From NCBI RefSeq assembly GCF_021608225.1, contig NZ_JAKIJS010000003.1:24724-88723 (forward strand): 64,000 nucleotides of DNA, in the 5' to 3' direction. The position numbers were made by a program, and so were the translations under genes. The notes under the pieces were generated by a model, which saw nothing but the letters and a program-made list of their open reading frames with translations, was not told where the DNA came from and made no database searches. Below, piece by piece: positions 16,332 to 24,381 of the stretch. Origin of the DNA: Pseudalkalibacillus berkeleyi. GTDB lineage: Bacteria; Bacillota; Bacilli; Bacillales; Fictibacillaceae. Numbering within the stretch: the stretch's first letter is position 1; each line of letters starts with the position of its first letter.

Positions 16332-18971
16332 TTATAAGTAGGAGGTTCTACGGTATTTTCGTTCAGTAAGTAACCGCTTCTGTTTCTTGTTCTCCTTAAA
16401 GAAATGCTCAATTGAACTGAAAGAATCGTACAGGAACAACAGCAAGTCCCCAGGTCTAGACGTTTCCCAGGCAACCTGAAAAGCTTTACGTTCATCCAAT
16501 TCAAGGATTCGCCGATCGGATGGGATTTTATCAGATAAAACTTCCTCTAATATCGATGCCACTTCTTTCGGCTTTCGTCCTCGTAAATTTCCGTCCTCTT
16601 TAATGACTACGATATGCGTTTCCTTCCCAATGATCTCTCCCATATTACGGATATCTTCATCCAAACGGTCTCCAGGTGCTGACACAGCCGTTATGATCCG
16701 CTCACATGGAATTGAGCGAATCGTATCATAAACAGCCTTCAATCCAGCCGTATTATGGGCATAATCAACGATGATCGTTCTTCCCTCTTGGTCGATTTTA
16801 TTAAAGCGGCCAGGGCTTTGTAGGAAATCAGGAAAGAATGTTAATACTTTTTTACATAGACGCTCATCTGATACACCTAATAAGTGTGCAGATGCTAATG
16901 CTTGTAGTAGATTGCTGACGTTATGCTTTGCATGTCCATTGAACGTAATCGGAATATCAGCATACTTCATTAACCGCATGGTTTGTCCGTCTTTCGCATG
17001 AACAATCCAGTCTTCATCAACATACCAACATTCCCCATGCTTACTCACATGTTTTTGAATAATTGGGTTGTCTGCTGTCATTGACGTGTATACGATCGAA
17101 CCCTTCGTATAACCTGCCATTTCTGCAACTGCAGCGTCGTCTGCATTCAGTATGCAGTACCCATCAGGATGTACGATTTCGGGAATCAGACGCTTCAGCT
17201 TAATGAGTTCCTCTAACGTTTCAATGCCGTCGAGTCCGAGGTGATCTTCCGAAACATTCGTCACGATCCCGACGTCACAGTAACGAAAAGCCGTCCCTTC
17301 CCGTAACATGCCCCCACGAGCAGTTTCTAAAACGGCTGCATCTACTTCAGGATGATTAAGTACTTTACGAGCACTTACAGGACCACTGCAGTCGCCTTTG
17401 TCTATGCATTGCTTCCCAATATAAACCCCATCAGAGTGCGCCATACCCACGATTTTCCCTTTCTGTTGCAGAAAGTGTGAGATTAATCGGACTGTTGTCG
17501 TTTTCCCATTTGTTCCAGTCACTGCAACAGTTGGTATAGCCGCATCGCGATAATCTTCAAAAAGATAATCAACGATGGCTCCTCCTACATCTCTCGGTGT
17601 TCCAGAACTAGGGTGATGATGCATTCTGATTCCAGGGGCTGCATTTACCTCAAGCACTGCTGCTCGACCTGGCTTGTATTCAGCGTTAATATCCTCAATA
17701 ATCATATCAACCCCTGCGATGTCTAGACCAATCGTCTTCGCTGAGCTTTCTGCAATTGTACGATAAGAAGGGTGAACCTCATCTGTGACATCAATAGCAA
17801 GACCACCTGTAGACAAATTGGCATTCCCTAACAAATGAATGACTTGTCCATTTTCAATAATCGAATGAAAGTCTAAGCCCGCATGCTTCAGGTATTGTTG
17901 AACTGATTCATTCATCGGTATTTTCGTCATTGGCTTTTCATGCCCGTTCCCTCTTAATGGGTTTTCGTTCTCTTTTTCAATCAAGGTCTTGATGGTATCT
18001 TTTCCGTTACCAATGACATAAGGAGGTAAACGGAGACTGACTGCAACCATCTTTCCATCTACAATGGTGAATCTGTAATCATCTCCAGAATAATAACGCT
18101 CTACAATGAGCTGGTCGGTGTTTTTATGCTGTGCGTAGGCAAGCTTTAACTCCTGAATGCTACGGATATTTGTACAAACCCCTTGTCCTTGCCTGCCATT
18201 AATCGGTTTAATGACCAATGGGAACCCTAAAGACTCAGCTTCTTCTAATAGTTCTTCTTCTGTTGTAATGACGCTGCCTTCAGGTACGGGTAGACTAACA
18301 CCTTTTAACATCGATTTCGTCATTTCTTTATCACATGCATATTCGACGGATAAGAATGAGGTCTGACTGGACATCGTCGCTTCCATTCTCTTCTGTTTTC
18401 GCCCTGTACCCAGTTGTAGGACACACTCATCGCCGAGTTGTTGAACGGGAATTTTACGTTCATATGCGGCATGATATAACGCCTCAGTACTCGGTCCCAG
18501 TTTATTTGCATAATATAGATCTTCAATTTTCTTGATAAAAGGATCTAGAGAAATTGCTTGTCCGTCCAAAACAGCATAAACAATCTCCATCGCTGCTTCG
18601 AATGCATAAATTCCTGATTTCTTCTCTTCATATCGATAGGTTACATAGTAGATCCCTTTACGATCACTGGTAACGGTTTTCCCTCGCTTCACATCTATAC
18701 CCGCAAGAGACTGGAGTTCAATCGCCATATGCTCAAGAATGTGCCCCATCCAAGTCCCTTCTTTCAAACGCTCGACAAATCCACCCTCATAACCGCGTGA
18801 ACACGTATGAGTATACAAGGTTGGCATCGTTTCTAGTAGCCGGTCTGTAAAATGCGGAATTTCGTTTGACGGCATCTCCTCAAATTTTCCAATGTCTAAC
18901 TCAAGCCAAATCGTCGGTTTATAACTATAATAATTGGGCCCGGTTAGATACTTTACTTTGTTGATTTTCAT
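16332..18971 (-). CDS. cphA: Cyanophycin synthetase
   Basis: An 879-aa enzyme that makes multi-L-arginyl-poly-L-aspartate. The N-terminal CphA domain (with TCSRGYEGGFVERL and HILEHMAIELQ) is followed by an ATP-grasp domain (about 210-470; VIKPINGRQGQGV, AVLEVNAAPGIRMH) that adds Asp. A Mur-ligase-like domain with P-loop GTNGKTTT at 486-493 and VDYAHN adds Arg. Domain order and length are those of bacterial CphA, so it should be complete. It overlaps cphB by 4 bp (ATGA), so synthesis and degradation enzymes are translationally coupled. Such pairs occur outside cyanobacteria, including in some Bacillota. Confidence 0.95.
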   Translation of the reverse strand: MKINKVKYLTGPNYYSYKPTIWLELDIGKFEEMPSNEIPHFTDRLLETMPTLYTHTCSRGYEGGFVERLKEGTWMGHILEHMAIELQSLAGIDVKRGKTVTSDRKGIYYVTYRYEEKKSGIYAFEAAMEIVYAVLDGQAISLDPFIKKIEDLYYANKLGPSTEALYHAAYERKIPVQQLGDECVLQLGTGRKQKRMEATMSSQTSFLSVEYACDKEMTKSMLKGVSLPVPEGSVITTEEELLEEAESLGFPLVIKPINGRQGQGVCTNIRSIQELKLAYAQHKNTDQLIVERYYSGDDYRFTIVDGKMVAVSLRLPPYVIGNGKDTIKTLIEKENENPLRGNGHEKPMTKIPMNESVQQYLKHAGLDFHSIIENGQVIHLLGNANLSTGGLAIDVTDEVHPSYRTIAESSAKTIGLDIAGVDMIIEDINAEYKPGRAAVLEVNAAPGIRMHHHPSSGTPRDVGGAIVDYLFEDYRDAAIPTVAVTGTNGKTTTVRLISHFLQQKGKIVGMAHSDGVYIGKQCIDKGDCSGPVSARKVLNHPEVDAAVLETARGGMLREGTAFRYCDVGIVTNVSEDHLGLDGIETLEELIKLKRLIPEIVHPDGYCILNADDAAVAEMAGYTKGSIVYTSMTADNPIIQKHVSKHGECWYVDEDWIVHAKDGQTMRLMKYADIPITFNGHAKHNVSNLLQALASAHLLGVSDERLCKKVLTFFPDFLQSPGRFNKIDQEGRTIIVDYAHNTAGLKAVYDTIRSIPCERIITAVSAPGDRLDEDIRNMGEIIGKETHIVVIKEDGNLRGRKPKEVASILEEVLSDKIPSDRRILELDERKAFQVAWETSRPGDLLLFLYDSFSSIEHFFKENKKQKRLLTERKYRRTSYL

Positions 18972-19795
18972 TGGGCTGTTCCCTTCTCTTTCATAATTAA
19001 CTGGCGCTTCTCCATGTCAAATTGATAGCCTTTTGCGATAGAATGTAACGATACACCTGCAATGGTAACTTCATCACTTTCTGCTTCATCAGCAATATCG
19101 ACAAATGAAAGCTTACAGCCATCAATCACAGTAACTGAATGTTCACCAATGACCTCGAAGTATTTCCCCCCATCTTTTACCCATATCGCAGTATTTTCAT
19201 CAATACCAACGCCTATGATTTGTGGGTTCTGAGCGATTGCATATAATAAACGCCCAAATCGGGCTCGTTGTGAAAAGTGTTGGTCGATGACGACATCTTC
19301 TAGGAAACCAAATCCAACTCCGATTTCTACGTTGATTTTGTCGTGCTTAACTTTCGTTTTACCAGAAATAATCATATGTCGGCTCATGATAGCTGCACCA
19401 GCACTCGTACCAGCAATGATCATTCCATTTTGCCAAGCCTTCTGAACTTCCTTAAAAAAGGTCGTACCTCCGATAATACTCGATAGCCTGTTCTGATCTC
19501 CCCCAGTAATGAATAAGGCAGAAAGCGAACTGACCACTTGTGTATACCGGTCTTCTTCCGCTTTAGTACGGGTATCAATATGTACGAGCTCTACATTTGA
19601 AGCTCCGAGCTTCAGGAACAAATCCCGATACTCCCCACCAACTTCTTCAGGATAGCCCGTTGCTGTTGTCAGCACACCAATCGTACCGCCATTTTGTATG
19701 GCATCCTGTACGAAGATTGATAAAACTTCTAAGTCGCCTTCTTTATCTTCATTCCCACCTATGATGAACAAATCTCCACTACTGTTAGATGTCAC
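18968..19795 (-). CDS. cphB: Cyanophycinase
   Basis: A 275-aa S51-family serine peptidase that cuts cyanophycin to beta-Asp-Arg dipeptides. The N-terminus FIIGGNEDKEG is the family hallmark, the nucleophile is Ser131 in GTSAGAA, FITGGDQNRL is the loop before it, and VIDQHFSQRARFGRL is the conserved post-catalytic block. The start is GTG with AAAGGGTGAG 7 nt upstream. No signal peptide is present, so the enzyme is intracellular, unlike secreted cyanophycinases. It is the promoter-proximal gene of the operon with cphA. Confidence 0.94.
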   Translation of the reverse strand: MTSNSSGDLFIIGGNEDKEGDLEVLSIFVQDAIQNGGTIGVLTTATGYPEEVGGEYRDLFLKLGASNVELVHIDTRTKAEEDRYTQVVSSLSALFITGGDQNRLSSIIGGTTFFKEVQKAWQNGMIIAGTSAGAAIMSRHMIISGKTKVKHDKINVEIGVGFGFLEDVVIDQHFSQRARFGRLLYAIAQNPQIIGVGIDENTAIWVKDGGKYFEVIGEHSVTVIDGCKLSFVDIADEAESDEVTIAGVSLHSIAKGYQFDMEKRQLIMKEKGTAQ

Positions 19796-19857
19796 GGTTT
19801 AACTCACCCTTTAACTTGAAGTGATAACACTTATGAACAATGAAACACGCAAAATCG

Positions 19858-19893
19858 AAAAATCACCCACTTTTCTAAAATGAGTGATTTTTA
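19858..19893. other. Inverted repeat in the cphB leader/divergent region
   Basis: AAAAATCACCCA pairs with TGAGTGATTTTT (one mismatch) around an A/T-rich loop. It lies 62 bp upstream of the cphB start, in the divergent region. T-runs occur on both arms, so it could be a leader attenuator of cphB or a terminator of an unseen transcript. Confidence 0.5.
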
Positions 19894-19993
19894 CTATTTT
19901 ATTCATAAAACCGAAGAAATATACTCCCAAGGTAATCAGATAGACTGATGGTGTCAGACACTCTGATACAATAGTGCTGATGGGGTGATATTT

Positions 19994-20497
19994 GTGAGTG
20001 CGCTGATATTGCGTTTTTTGTTTCGTTTGAATGTGTGGAGAAGTACCGGCATTACGATTATACTTTTCATGCCATGGTTCATTTATATGTTTTCTCGTCC
20101 CTATAATCTTTCAACGGCGATTTTATGGGCATATACTGCGCTATCCTGTTTCGTATTAGCTTTTATATTATATATATTCTTAAGGTTAATTGGTCGTCTT
20201 GGTAGAACAGACATGCGTAGGAAGCTCGTGGTATTCACTCGGGTGTACATACGTTTTCATATCGCTATCGCGCTGATAGGCGTTGCTTCGTTGTTCATGC
20301 ATATGAAATATATGCTCTCAAATGGATGGGCAAGTACATTAACTGGACAACTAGGTTTGGTGGCTGTTGCAGCATTGGTTGCTCTTCTTGCTACGGGGTA
20401 CTTGAGAAAGATAAAATCCTCCGGGAAACGCAGGAGATATCACCGTTACGCATCCTACATCTTTCTGCTTATTACAATTCTACATATGCTTATTTGA
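19994..20497 (+). CDS. Small membrane protein with two paired-His helices (probable b-heme protein)
   Basis: A 167-aa protein with about four to five membrane helices. His89 and His103 lie on one helix, His150 and His164 on another, each pair separated by 14 residues. That H-x13-H spacing on two helices is the ligand pattern of the ferric-reductase/NOX/MsrQ-type transmembrane domain, which holds two b hemes. No flavin or NAD domain is attached and no partner gene is adjacent. GTG 19994 is preferred, with GGGGTG 6 nt upstream; another GTG lies at 19985. Its role as a membrane electron carrier is inferred from the His pattern alone. Confidence 0.62.
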   Translation: MSALILRFLFRLNVWRSTGITIILFMPWFIYMFSRPYNLSTAILWAYTALSCFVLAFILYIFLRLIGRLGRTDMRRKLVVFTRVYIRFHIAIALIGVASLFMHMKYMLSNGWASTLTGQLGLVAVAALVALLATGYLRKIKSSGKRRRYHRYASYIFLLITILHMLI

Positions 20498-20515
20498 GAT
20501 TAAAGCCGAATTAAT

Positions 20516-20616
20516 ACTTATCGTGCATTTATTTGATTTATTGTGCATATATCCAGATTATCGTGCATATATCCAGATTATCGTGCATATATCGAAATTA
20601 TCGTGCATTTAGCATT
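20516..20616. repeat. Array of five 20-bp repeats
   Basis: TCGTGCAT (second copy TTGTGCAT) begins at 20521, 20541, 20561, 20581 and 20601, an exact 20-bp period. The central units read TTATCGTGCATATATCCAGA. On the minus strand the core is TGCACGATAA, the same core as alternate units of the 15.3-kb array. The array lies between the convergent ends of the heme-like membrane protein gene and nadE. Confidence 0.9.
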
Positions 20617-20631
20617 TTCAAACACAAAAGT

Positions 20632-20663
20632 ACCCTGAGCGTAACTTTTCGCTCAGGGTTTTC
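20632..20663. terminator. Terminator of nadE
   Basis: ACCCTGAGCG pairs with CGCTCAGGGT around an 8-nt loop. It is followed by TTTT on the plus strand and by TACTTTT on the minus strand, so it may act in both directions. Confidence 0.75.
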
Positions 20664-20676
20664 AAATTCAATTTAT

Positions 20677-21516
20677 TTATGCTCTTTGTTTCCACCAGTC
20701 GTCATATAGGGTGACTTCACTTTCCCGCTTATGACGGGTTTTCAGATAATGGCTTTCGATCTTTTCCTTCGCCATAGGTACCACTTCTTTACCTTCTAAA
20801 TAGCTATCGATTTCATCATAAGAGACTCCAAGTGCTTCTTCATCTGGTAGACCTGGTCGATCATCTTCTAGGTCTGCGGTCGGCACCTTCGTATACAATG
20901 CCTCATCTGCCCCTAATTCCTTCAACAGTTGCTTCCCTTGACGCTTATTTAGGCCAAATAGTGGCGCTATGTCACAAGCTCCATCACCATGCTTCGTGTA
21001 AAATCCTGTGACAGCTTCCGCAGCATGGTCTGTTCCGATGACCAGTAAATTATAGTGCGCAGCTAAATCGTACTGCACTTTCATGCGCTCACGTGCTTTC
21101 GTGTTCCCTTTCAGAAAATCGCTTAAATCTTCCCCTGTTGCATCTCTATAAGATTGGTACGAAGCATCAACCGCTTCTTTTATGTTAAAAGTGAGCTTTC
21201 GATCAGGTCCAATGAAATCAAGTGCTTTCTGTGCATCATCTTCATCTTTCTGTACACCATACGGTAGTCTCACGGCAATGAACGTATAATCTTTTCCAGA
21301 CTCTGCTCTCATCTCCTCAACTGCTAATTGAGCAAGTTTTCCTGCTAAAGATGAGTCTTGACCTCCACTTATGCCTAATACGTAACCTTTCATGCCAGTT
21401 GTTTTCGCGTAATCCTTCAACAACCCTACTCTTTTCTGGATTTCTTCAGCTGGGTCAATGGTTGGTTCAACATGTAACTTTTGAATAATCTCATTTTGTA
21501 ACGTTTGTAAGCTCAT
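20677..21516 (-). CDS. nadE: Ammonia-dependent NAD+ synthetase
   Basis: A 279-aa adenine-nucleotide alpha-hydrolase family enzyme that makes NAD+ from deamido-NAD+, ATP and ammonia. The PP-loop SGGQDSS is at 50-56. The C-terminal blocks [19 protein letters not shown] and [15 protein letters not shown] are characteristic of the short bacterial NadE. No glutaminase domain is present, so free ammonia is the donor. GGAGG precedes the second of two tandem ATGs by 6 nt, so 21516 is preferred over 21519. It is a single-gene unit with its own terminator. Confidence 0.96.
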   Translation of the reverse strand: MSLQTLQNEIIQKLHVEPTIDPAEEIQKRVGLLKDYAKTTGMKGYVLGISGGQDSSLAGKLAQLAVEEMRAESGKDYTFIAVRLPYGVQKDEDDAQKALDFIGPDRKLTFNIKEAVDASYQSYRDATGEDLSDFLKGNTKARERMKVQYDLAAHYNLLVIGTDHAAEAVTGFYTKHGDGACDIAPLFGLNKRQGKQLLKELGADEALYTKVPTADLEDDRPGLPDEEALGVSYDEIDSYLEGKEVVPMAKEKIESHYLKTRHKRESEVTLYDDWWKQRA

Positions 21517-21707
21517 CATTCTCCTCCATCAATAAAGTATGTTTGTCTCTATTTACTTTACCCGAATTTACGCACATACACACTAACCAAGACTATCATC
21601 CTATTTAACGAAACAGGATAGCTTATCCGTCAAAATTGTAGTAAATTCGACGTGATATAAGTGGTTCATATGTATCATGAGAAAATTTTCCATTAGTGAT
21701 AGAATTG

Positions 21708-21713
21708 TATAAA
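21708..21713 (+). promoter_or_regulatory. Candidate -10 element of the toxin mRNA
   Basis: TATAAA lies 61 bp upstream of the toxin ATG; the best -35 candidate is TTTTCC at 16-bp spacing, which is weak. Confidence 0.4.
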
Positions 21714-21773
21714 TACGATAAGTTTAGCTACTCAAGGGCGGTCGGCACTACACTCGAAAGGGGTGGTGTAACA

Positions 21774-21857
21774 ATGACAGTGTTTCAAACGTTGATGGTT
21801 ACCATCTCGTTTGCCACGTTGATAATCAGCGTATTGTCATTCCCGAATAAAAAATAG
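21774..21857 (+). CDS. 27-aa type I toxin peptide (TxpA/BsrG/holin-like toxin type)
   Basis: The peptide starts MTVFQTLMVTISFATLIISV and ends in a short basic tail (FPNKK). The MTVxxxLM opening and the single hydrophobic helix are the pattern of TxpA/BsrG peptides and the putative holin-like toxin family. These insert in the membrane and are silenced by an antisense RNA. AAAGGGGTGGTG precedes the ATG. A strong promoter on the opposite strand fires an antisense RNA that covers the stop codon and 3' UTR, and both transcripts have their own terminators. Identification rests on motif and locus architecture. Confidence 0.8.
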   Translation: MTVFQTLMVTISFATLIISVLSFPNKK

Positions 21858-21983
21858 ACCGTCCTTGAGCATGCACACTTAGGTTCCGGTCTACTTTTCG
21901 TCCAAGCCGATCCCGCTTAGAGGAACGAGCTTATCGTATGATACGCAGGTGCGCCAACACCTGCGTTTTTTATTTGGAAATCT
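21849..21983 (-). ncRNA. Antisense antitoxin RNA of the type I toxin
   Basis: A minus-strand promoter with TATAAT (21995-21990) and ATGACA (22018-22013) at 17-bp spacing predicts a start near 21983. The RNA of about 135 nt runs against the toxin mRNA and ends at a hairpin, TAGACCG (21893-21887) with CGGTCTA (21861-21855), followed by six T over the end of the toxin frame. This is the convergent, 3'-overlapping layout of txpA/RatA and bsrG/SR4. The ends are predicted, not mapped. Confidence 0.75.
21943..21971 (+). terminator. Terminator of the toxin mRNA
   Basis: ACGCAGGTG pairs perfectly with CACCTGCGT around a 6-nt loop and is followed by six T. It lies 86 bp after the toxin stop. Confidence 0.85.
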
Positions 21984-21989
21984 TTTTTT

Positions 21990-22018
21990 ATTATACCACC
22001 ACTAGGACAGGTTGTCAT
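21990..22018 (-). promoter_or_regulatory. Sigma-A promoter of the antisense RNA
   Basis: ATGACA and TATAAT on the minus strand are separated by 17 bp. The promoter is much stronger in appearance than that of the toxin. Confidence 0.75.
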
Positions 22019-22162
22019 TGTATAAGTCATCATAAAGTAGACATTTGTACGAGTATATTTCCCGTCAAACTAACGCACGAAACGCATAGTTCAATTTGTC
22101 ATCTAAATGTAATCTGTTAAACACAATTATTCTATTCTATGCGGTCACGAAAAATTTAGAAG

Positions 22163-22546
22163 TTAAACGCTTTTGTCGATACACGCGATTAATCTATGCT
22201 CAATATCTTCTGCCATATTCGTAATTTCCTCATCATCCACCATCGTTACTAATGAAGTAGGTTTCGGCATACCGATCTTCGTTTTGTCTCCGTCTTTATA
22301 AACGACCATTTTACACGGCAAGAAATAGCCAACCATTACATTTTGGTTCAATACACGTTGTGCTTCTTGAGGATTACAGACTTCTAAAATTCTAAAGTCA
22401 CGATCAAATTCTAGACCTTTTTCATTCAACTTACCTTTCAAATCAAAATTCCATAGGACTCCGAATTTCTCTTCTTTTAATTGAGCTTCCAATACTTCAC
22501 TTGCTTCTTCAATATTTTTGTCGGTTTCTACTGTGTAATGGAACAT
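22163..22546 (-). CDS. DUF302 family protein
   Basis: A 127-aa soluble protein starting MFHYTVETDKNIEEASEVLE. It contains the DUF302 pattern: LKEEKFGVLWNFDLKGKLNEKG, ILEVCNPQEAQRVL, then GYFLPCKMVVYKDG. The Cys of the EVCNP and LPCK motifs are typical. The fold is known but the function is not; family members often lie near sulfur or redox genes. ATG 22546 with GGAGGAG 9 nt upstream is chosen; a longer frame would overlap the upstream TlpA-like gene. It is probably co-transcribed with that gene, 96 bp away. Confidence 0.85.
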   Translation of the reverse strand: MFHYTVETDKNIEEASEVLEAQLKEEKFGVLWNFDLKGKLNEKGLEFDRDFRILEVCNPQEAQRVLNQNVMVGYFLPCKMVVYKDGDKTKIGMPKPTSLVTMVDDEEITNMAEDIEHRLIACIDKSV

Positions 22547-22641
22547 GAAAATCATCTCCTCCATAAAAATTCTTTCATAATCATATACCCTGCTACGTAT
22601 TCCGTTATTCCCGTGACTTCCTTTTTTTAAACACGTGTCCT

Positions 22642-23682
22642 CTATTCTGAAAGGATGTTCTTTTCCATCCATTCATATGACATCGGTCCAGCCATTTTCT
22701 CTATAATGACACCATTTTCATCAAGAACATATGTGGTTGGAATGGTAAAGGCTTGATAAGCCGATGCAACGGCTCCATCTTCATCTAATAAAATCGGGAA
22801 GTTCATATTGTACGCTTCCTTAAAACGGCGCACATCATTCATTCCCTTTTCGGTATTCGTCAAATTAACAGCTAAAATTTCAAGATCTTCATCTTCATAC
22901 GTATCATAAAACTTCACCATCTCAGGCACTTCTGCCTTACACGGTGGACACCAAGTTGCCCAGAAGTTTACTACGACCTTCTTACCCTTTAAATCAGCCA
23001 ATGAAATCGTTTCATCTTCGCTCGTCTTTAATGAAAAATGGGGCGCACGATTTCCGATCTTTACTCCTACTGAGATGTCACCTTGAACGTTTGAATCATC
23101 TTGAACGACCTGCTTTTGCAATAAATGATTATATACTGACCAACTGATCAATCCAACCAAACCAACTACGATCAATAACTTGCCACCGCGGGCAAAACCA
23201 TGCTGTTTCATTGAAAAAATCAAAAATACAAGTAAGCCAATGATAAAAGTAGATAACTGTAATATTGAAATGTTTAATCCAAAGAGCCATTCTGTAATTA
23301 GTTTAAAACCCGAACCTACCAAAAAGCCGACTAAAATAGAACTGATTAGTGATTCAGAATAAAGTTGTTTCCGTTTCGTCTGATAAACGAATAGGGTGAT
23401 TGAAACGACGAAAGCCAGCAAAACGCCTTTAGCGCCACCCGTAAAATAAAGTAATGCCATTGGATTTTCAATCACATAAATTGGTTGGAACAAGGCGATA
23501 CTCAGCTTCCAAACGAGAATGCCAGTCATAAATACATTGAATAACATATCTACTATTTGTTTCTTGCATTCATGTTCGTGTAATATCAACCAAACCGTGA
23601 ATAGGCCAACTATAGCAGCTACGACTAATGTAATCCATTCAGTCCTGAGCACAACCGAGCCGATTTCAAAATAACTCATCAT
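22642..23682 (-). CDS. TlpA/ResA-like thioredoxin fused to a polytopic membrane domain
   Basis: A 346-aa protein. Residues 1-195 contain about six hydrophobic helices, and residues 205-346 form an extracytoplasmic TlpA-type thioredoxin domain with WCPPC (Trp244, Cys245, Cys248), the cis-Pro in AFTIPTTYV and the ResA-like KGKKVVVNFWATWC. It is a predicted membrane-bound thiol-disulfide oxidoreductase. Ordinary ResA/StoA proteins have a single anchor, so the multi-helix N-terminal half is unusual. It has no CcdA/DsbD Cys pair, so it may not carry electrons itself. The start is one of two tandem ATGs after GAGAGGG. Confidence 0.82.
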   Translation of the reverse strand: MMSYFEIGSVVLRTEWITLVVAAIVGLFTVWLILHEHECKKQIVDMLFNVFMTGILVWKLSIALFQPIYVIENPMALLYFTGGAKGVLLAFVVSITLFVYQTKRKQLYSESLISSILVGFLVGSGFKLITEWLFGLNISILQLSTFIIGLLVFLIFSMKQHGFARGGKLLIVVGLVGLISWSVYNHLLQKQVVQDDSNVQGDISVGVKIGNRAPHFSLKTSEDETISLADLKGKKVVVNFWATWCPPCKAEVPEMVKFYDTYEDEDLEILAVNLTNTEKGMNDVRRFKEAYNMNFPILLDEDGAVASAYQAFTIPTTYVLDENGVIIEKMAGPMSYEWMEKNILSE

Positions 23683-23715
23683 TTACCCTCTCATCTCTTT
23701 TACATGTGTTAATCA

Positions 23716-24285
23716 TTACGTAAGAGAGGCCGAAAGTCCATACGTCTTTTCATTCTCAAGGATAATAGATGAACGAAAACCATTTCTGTTCAGGATGTCA
23801 CTTAATTTCTCAGAAGAAATTCTTTCGTGAGAAGGAGGTCCCATTTTAGGATTTTCTAAAGGCTTCCATTCTAAAACAACTAACTTACCATCAGGCTTTA
23901 GAATTCTTTTAACCTCAGAAAGAGCTTTCTCTATATGCTCTACCTCATGTATGACAAAGGCGATAAAAGCTAAATCTACTTTATCTGAGTCGATATTTAT
24001 CTCCTCTACCCCACTAACGACATATTCTATGTTAGATGTATTTTCTTGGTCTGCATATTCTTTCAATAGATCTAACATTTTCGGTTCGATATCCAAAGCG
24101 AATACCTTTTGAGAAGCTTTCGCAAATGGAACGGTGAAATAACCATTTCCTGCTCCAAGATCGGCAATGACATCTCCCTTATTTATTTCAATGGAACTGA
24201 TGATTTCATCAGGTGGAAGTAGCTTCTTCCGTTCATCACTAAATAACTTTTCCGCTAATTCTGGATTGAATCGTTTATCTGACAA
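23716..24285 (-). CDS. Class I SAM-dependent methyltransferase
   Basis: A 189-aa Rossmann-fold methyltransferase. Motif I is VIADLGAGNGYFTVPFA (about 40-56), the acidic residue of motif II is in VFALDIEPKML, and post-motif residues are AFIAFVIHEVEHIEKAL and ILKPDGKLVVLEW. It resembles the UbiE/arsenite methyltransferase-like group but lacks the Cys triad of ArsM, so the substrate is unknown. It is expressed in the same direction as the TlpA-like gene, 33 bp away. Confidence 0.85.
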   Translation of the reverse strand: MSDKRFNPELAEKLFSDERKKLLPPDEIISSIEINKGDVIADLGAGNGYFTVPFAKASQKVFALDIEPKMLDLLKEYADQENTSNIEYVVSGVEEINIDSDKVDLAFIAFVIHEVEHIEKALSEVKRILKPDGKLVVLEWKPLENPKMGPPSHERISSEKLSDILNRNGFRSSIILENEKTYGLSASLT

Positions 24286-24381
24286 GATCGACCACTCCTT
24301 AAGAATAGAAAAACAAGTAAATACATGTTATAATTCCTAGTAATCACATATGAATTAAAAATCGTGGAGGTGTAATTCAAA

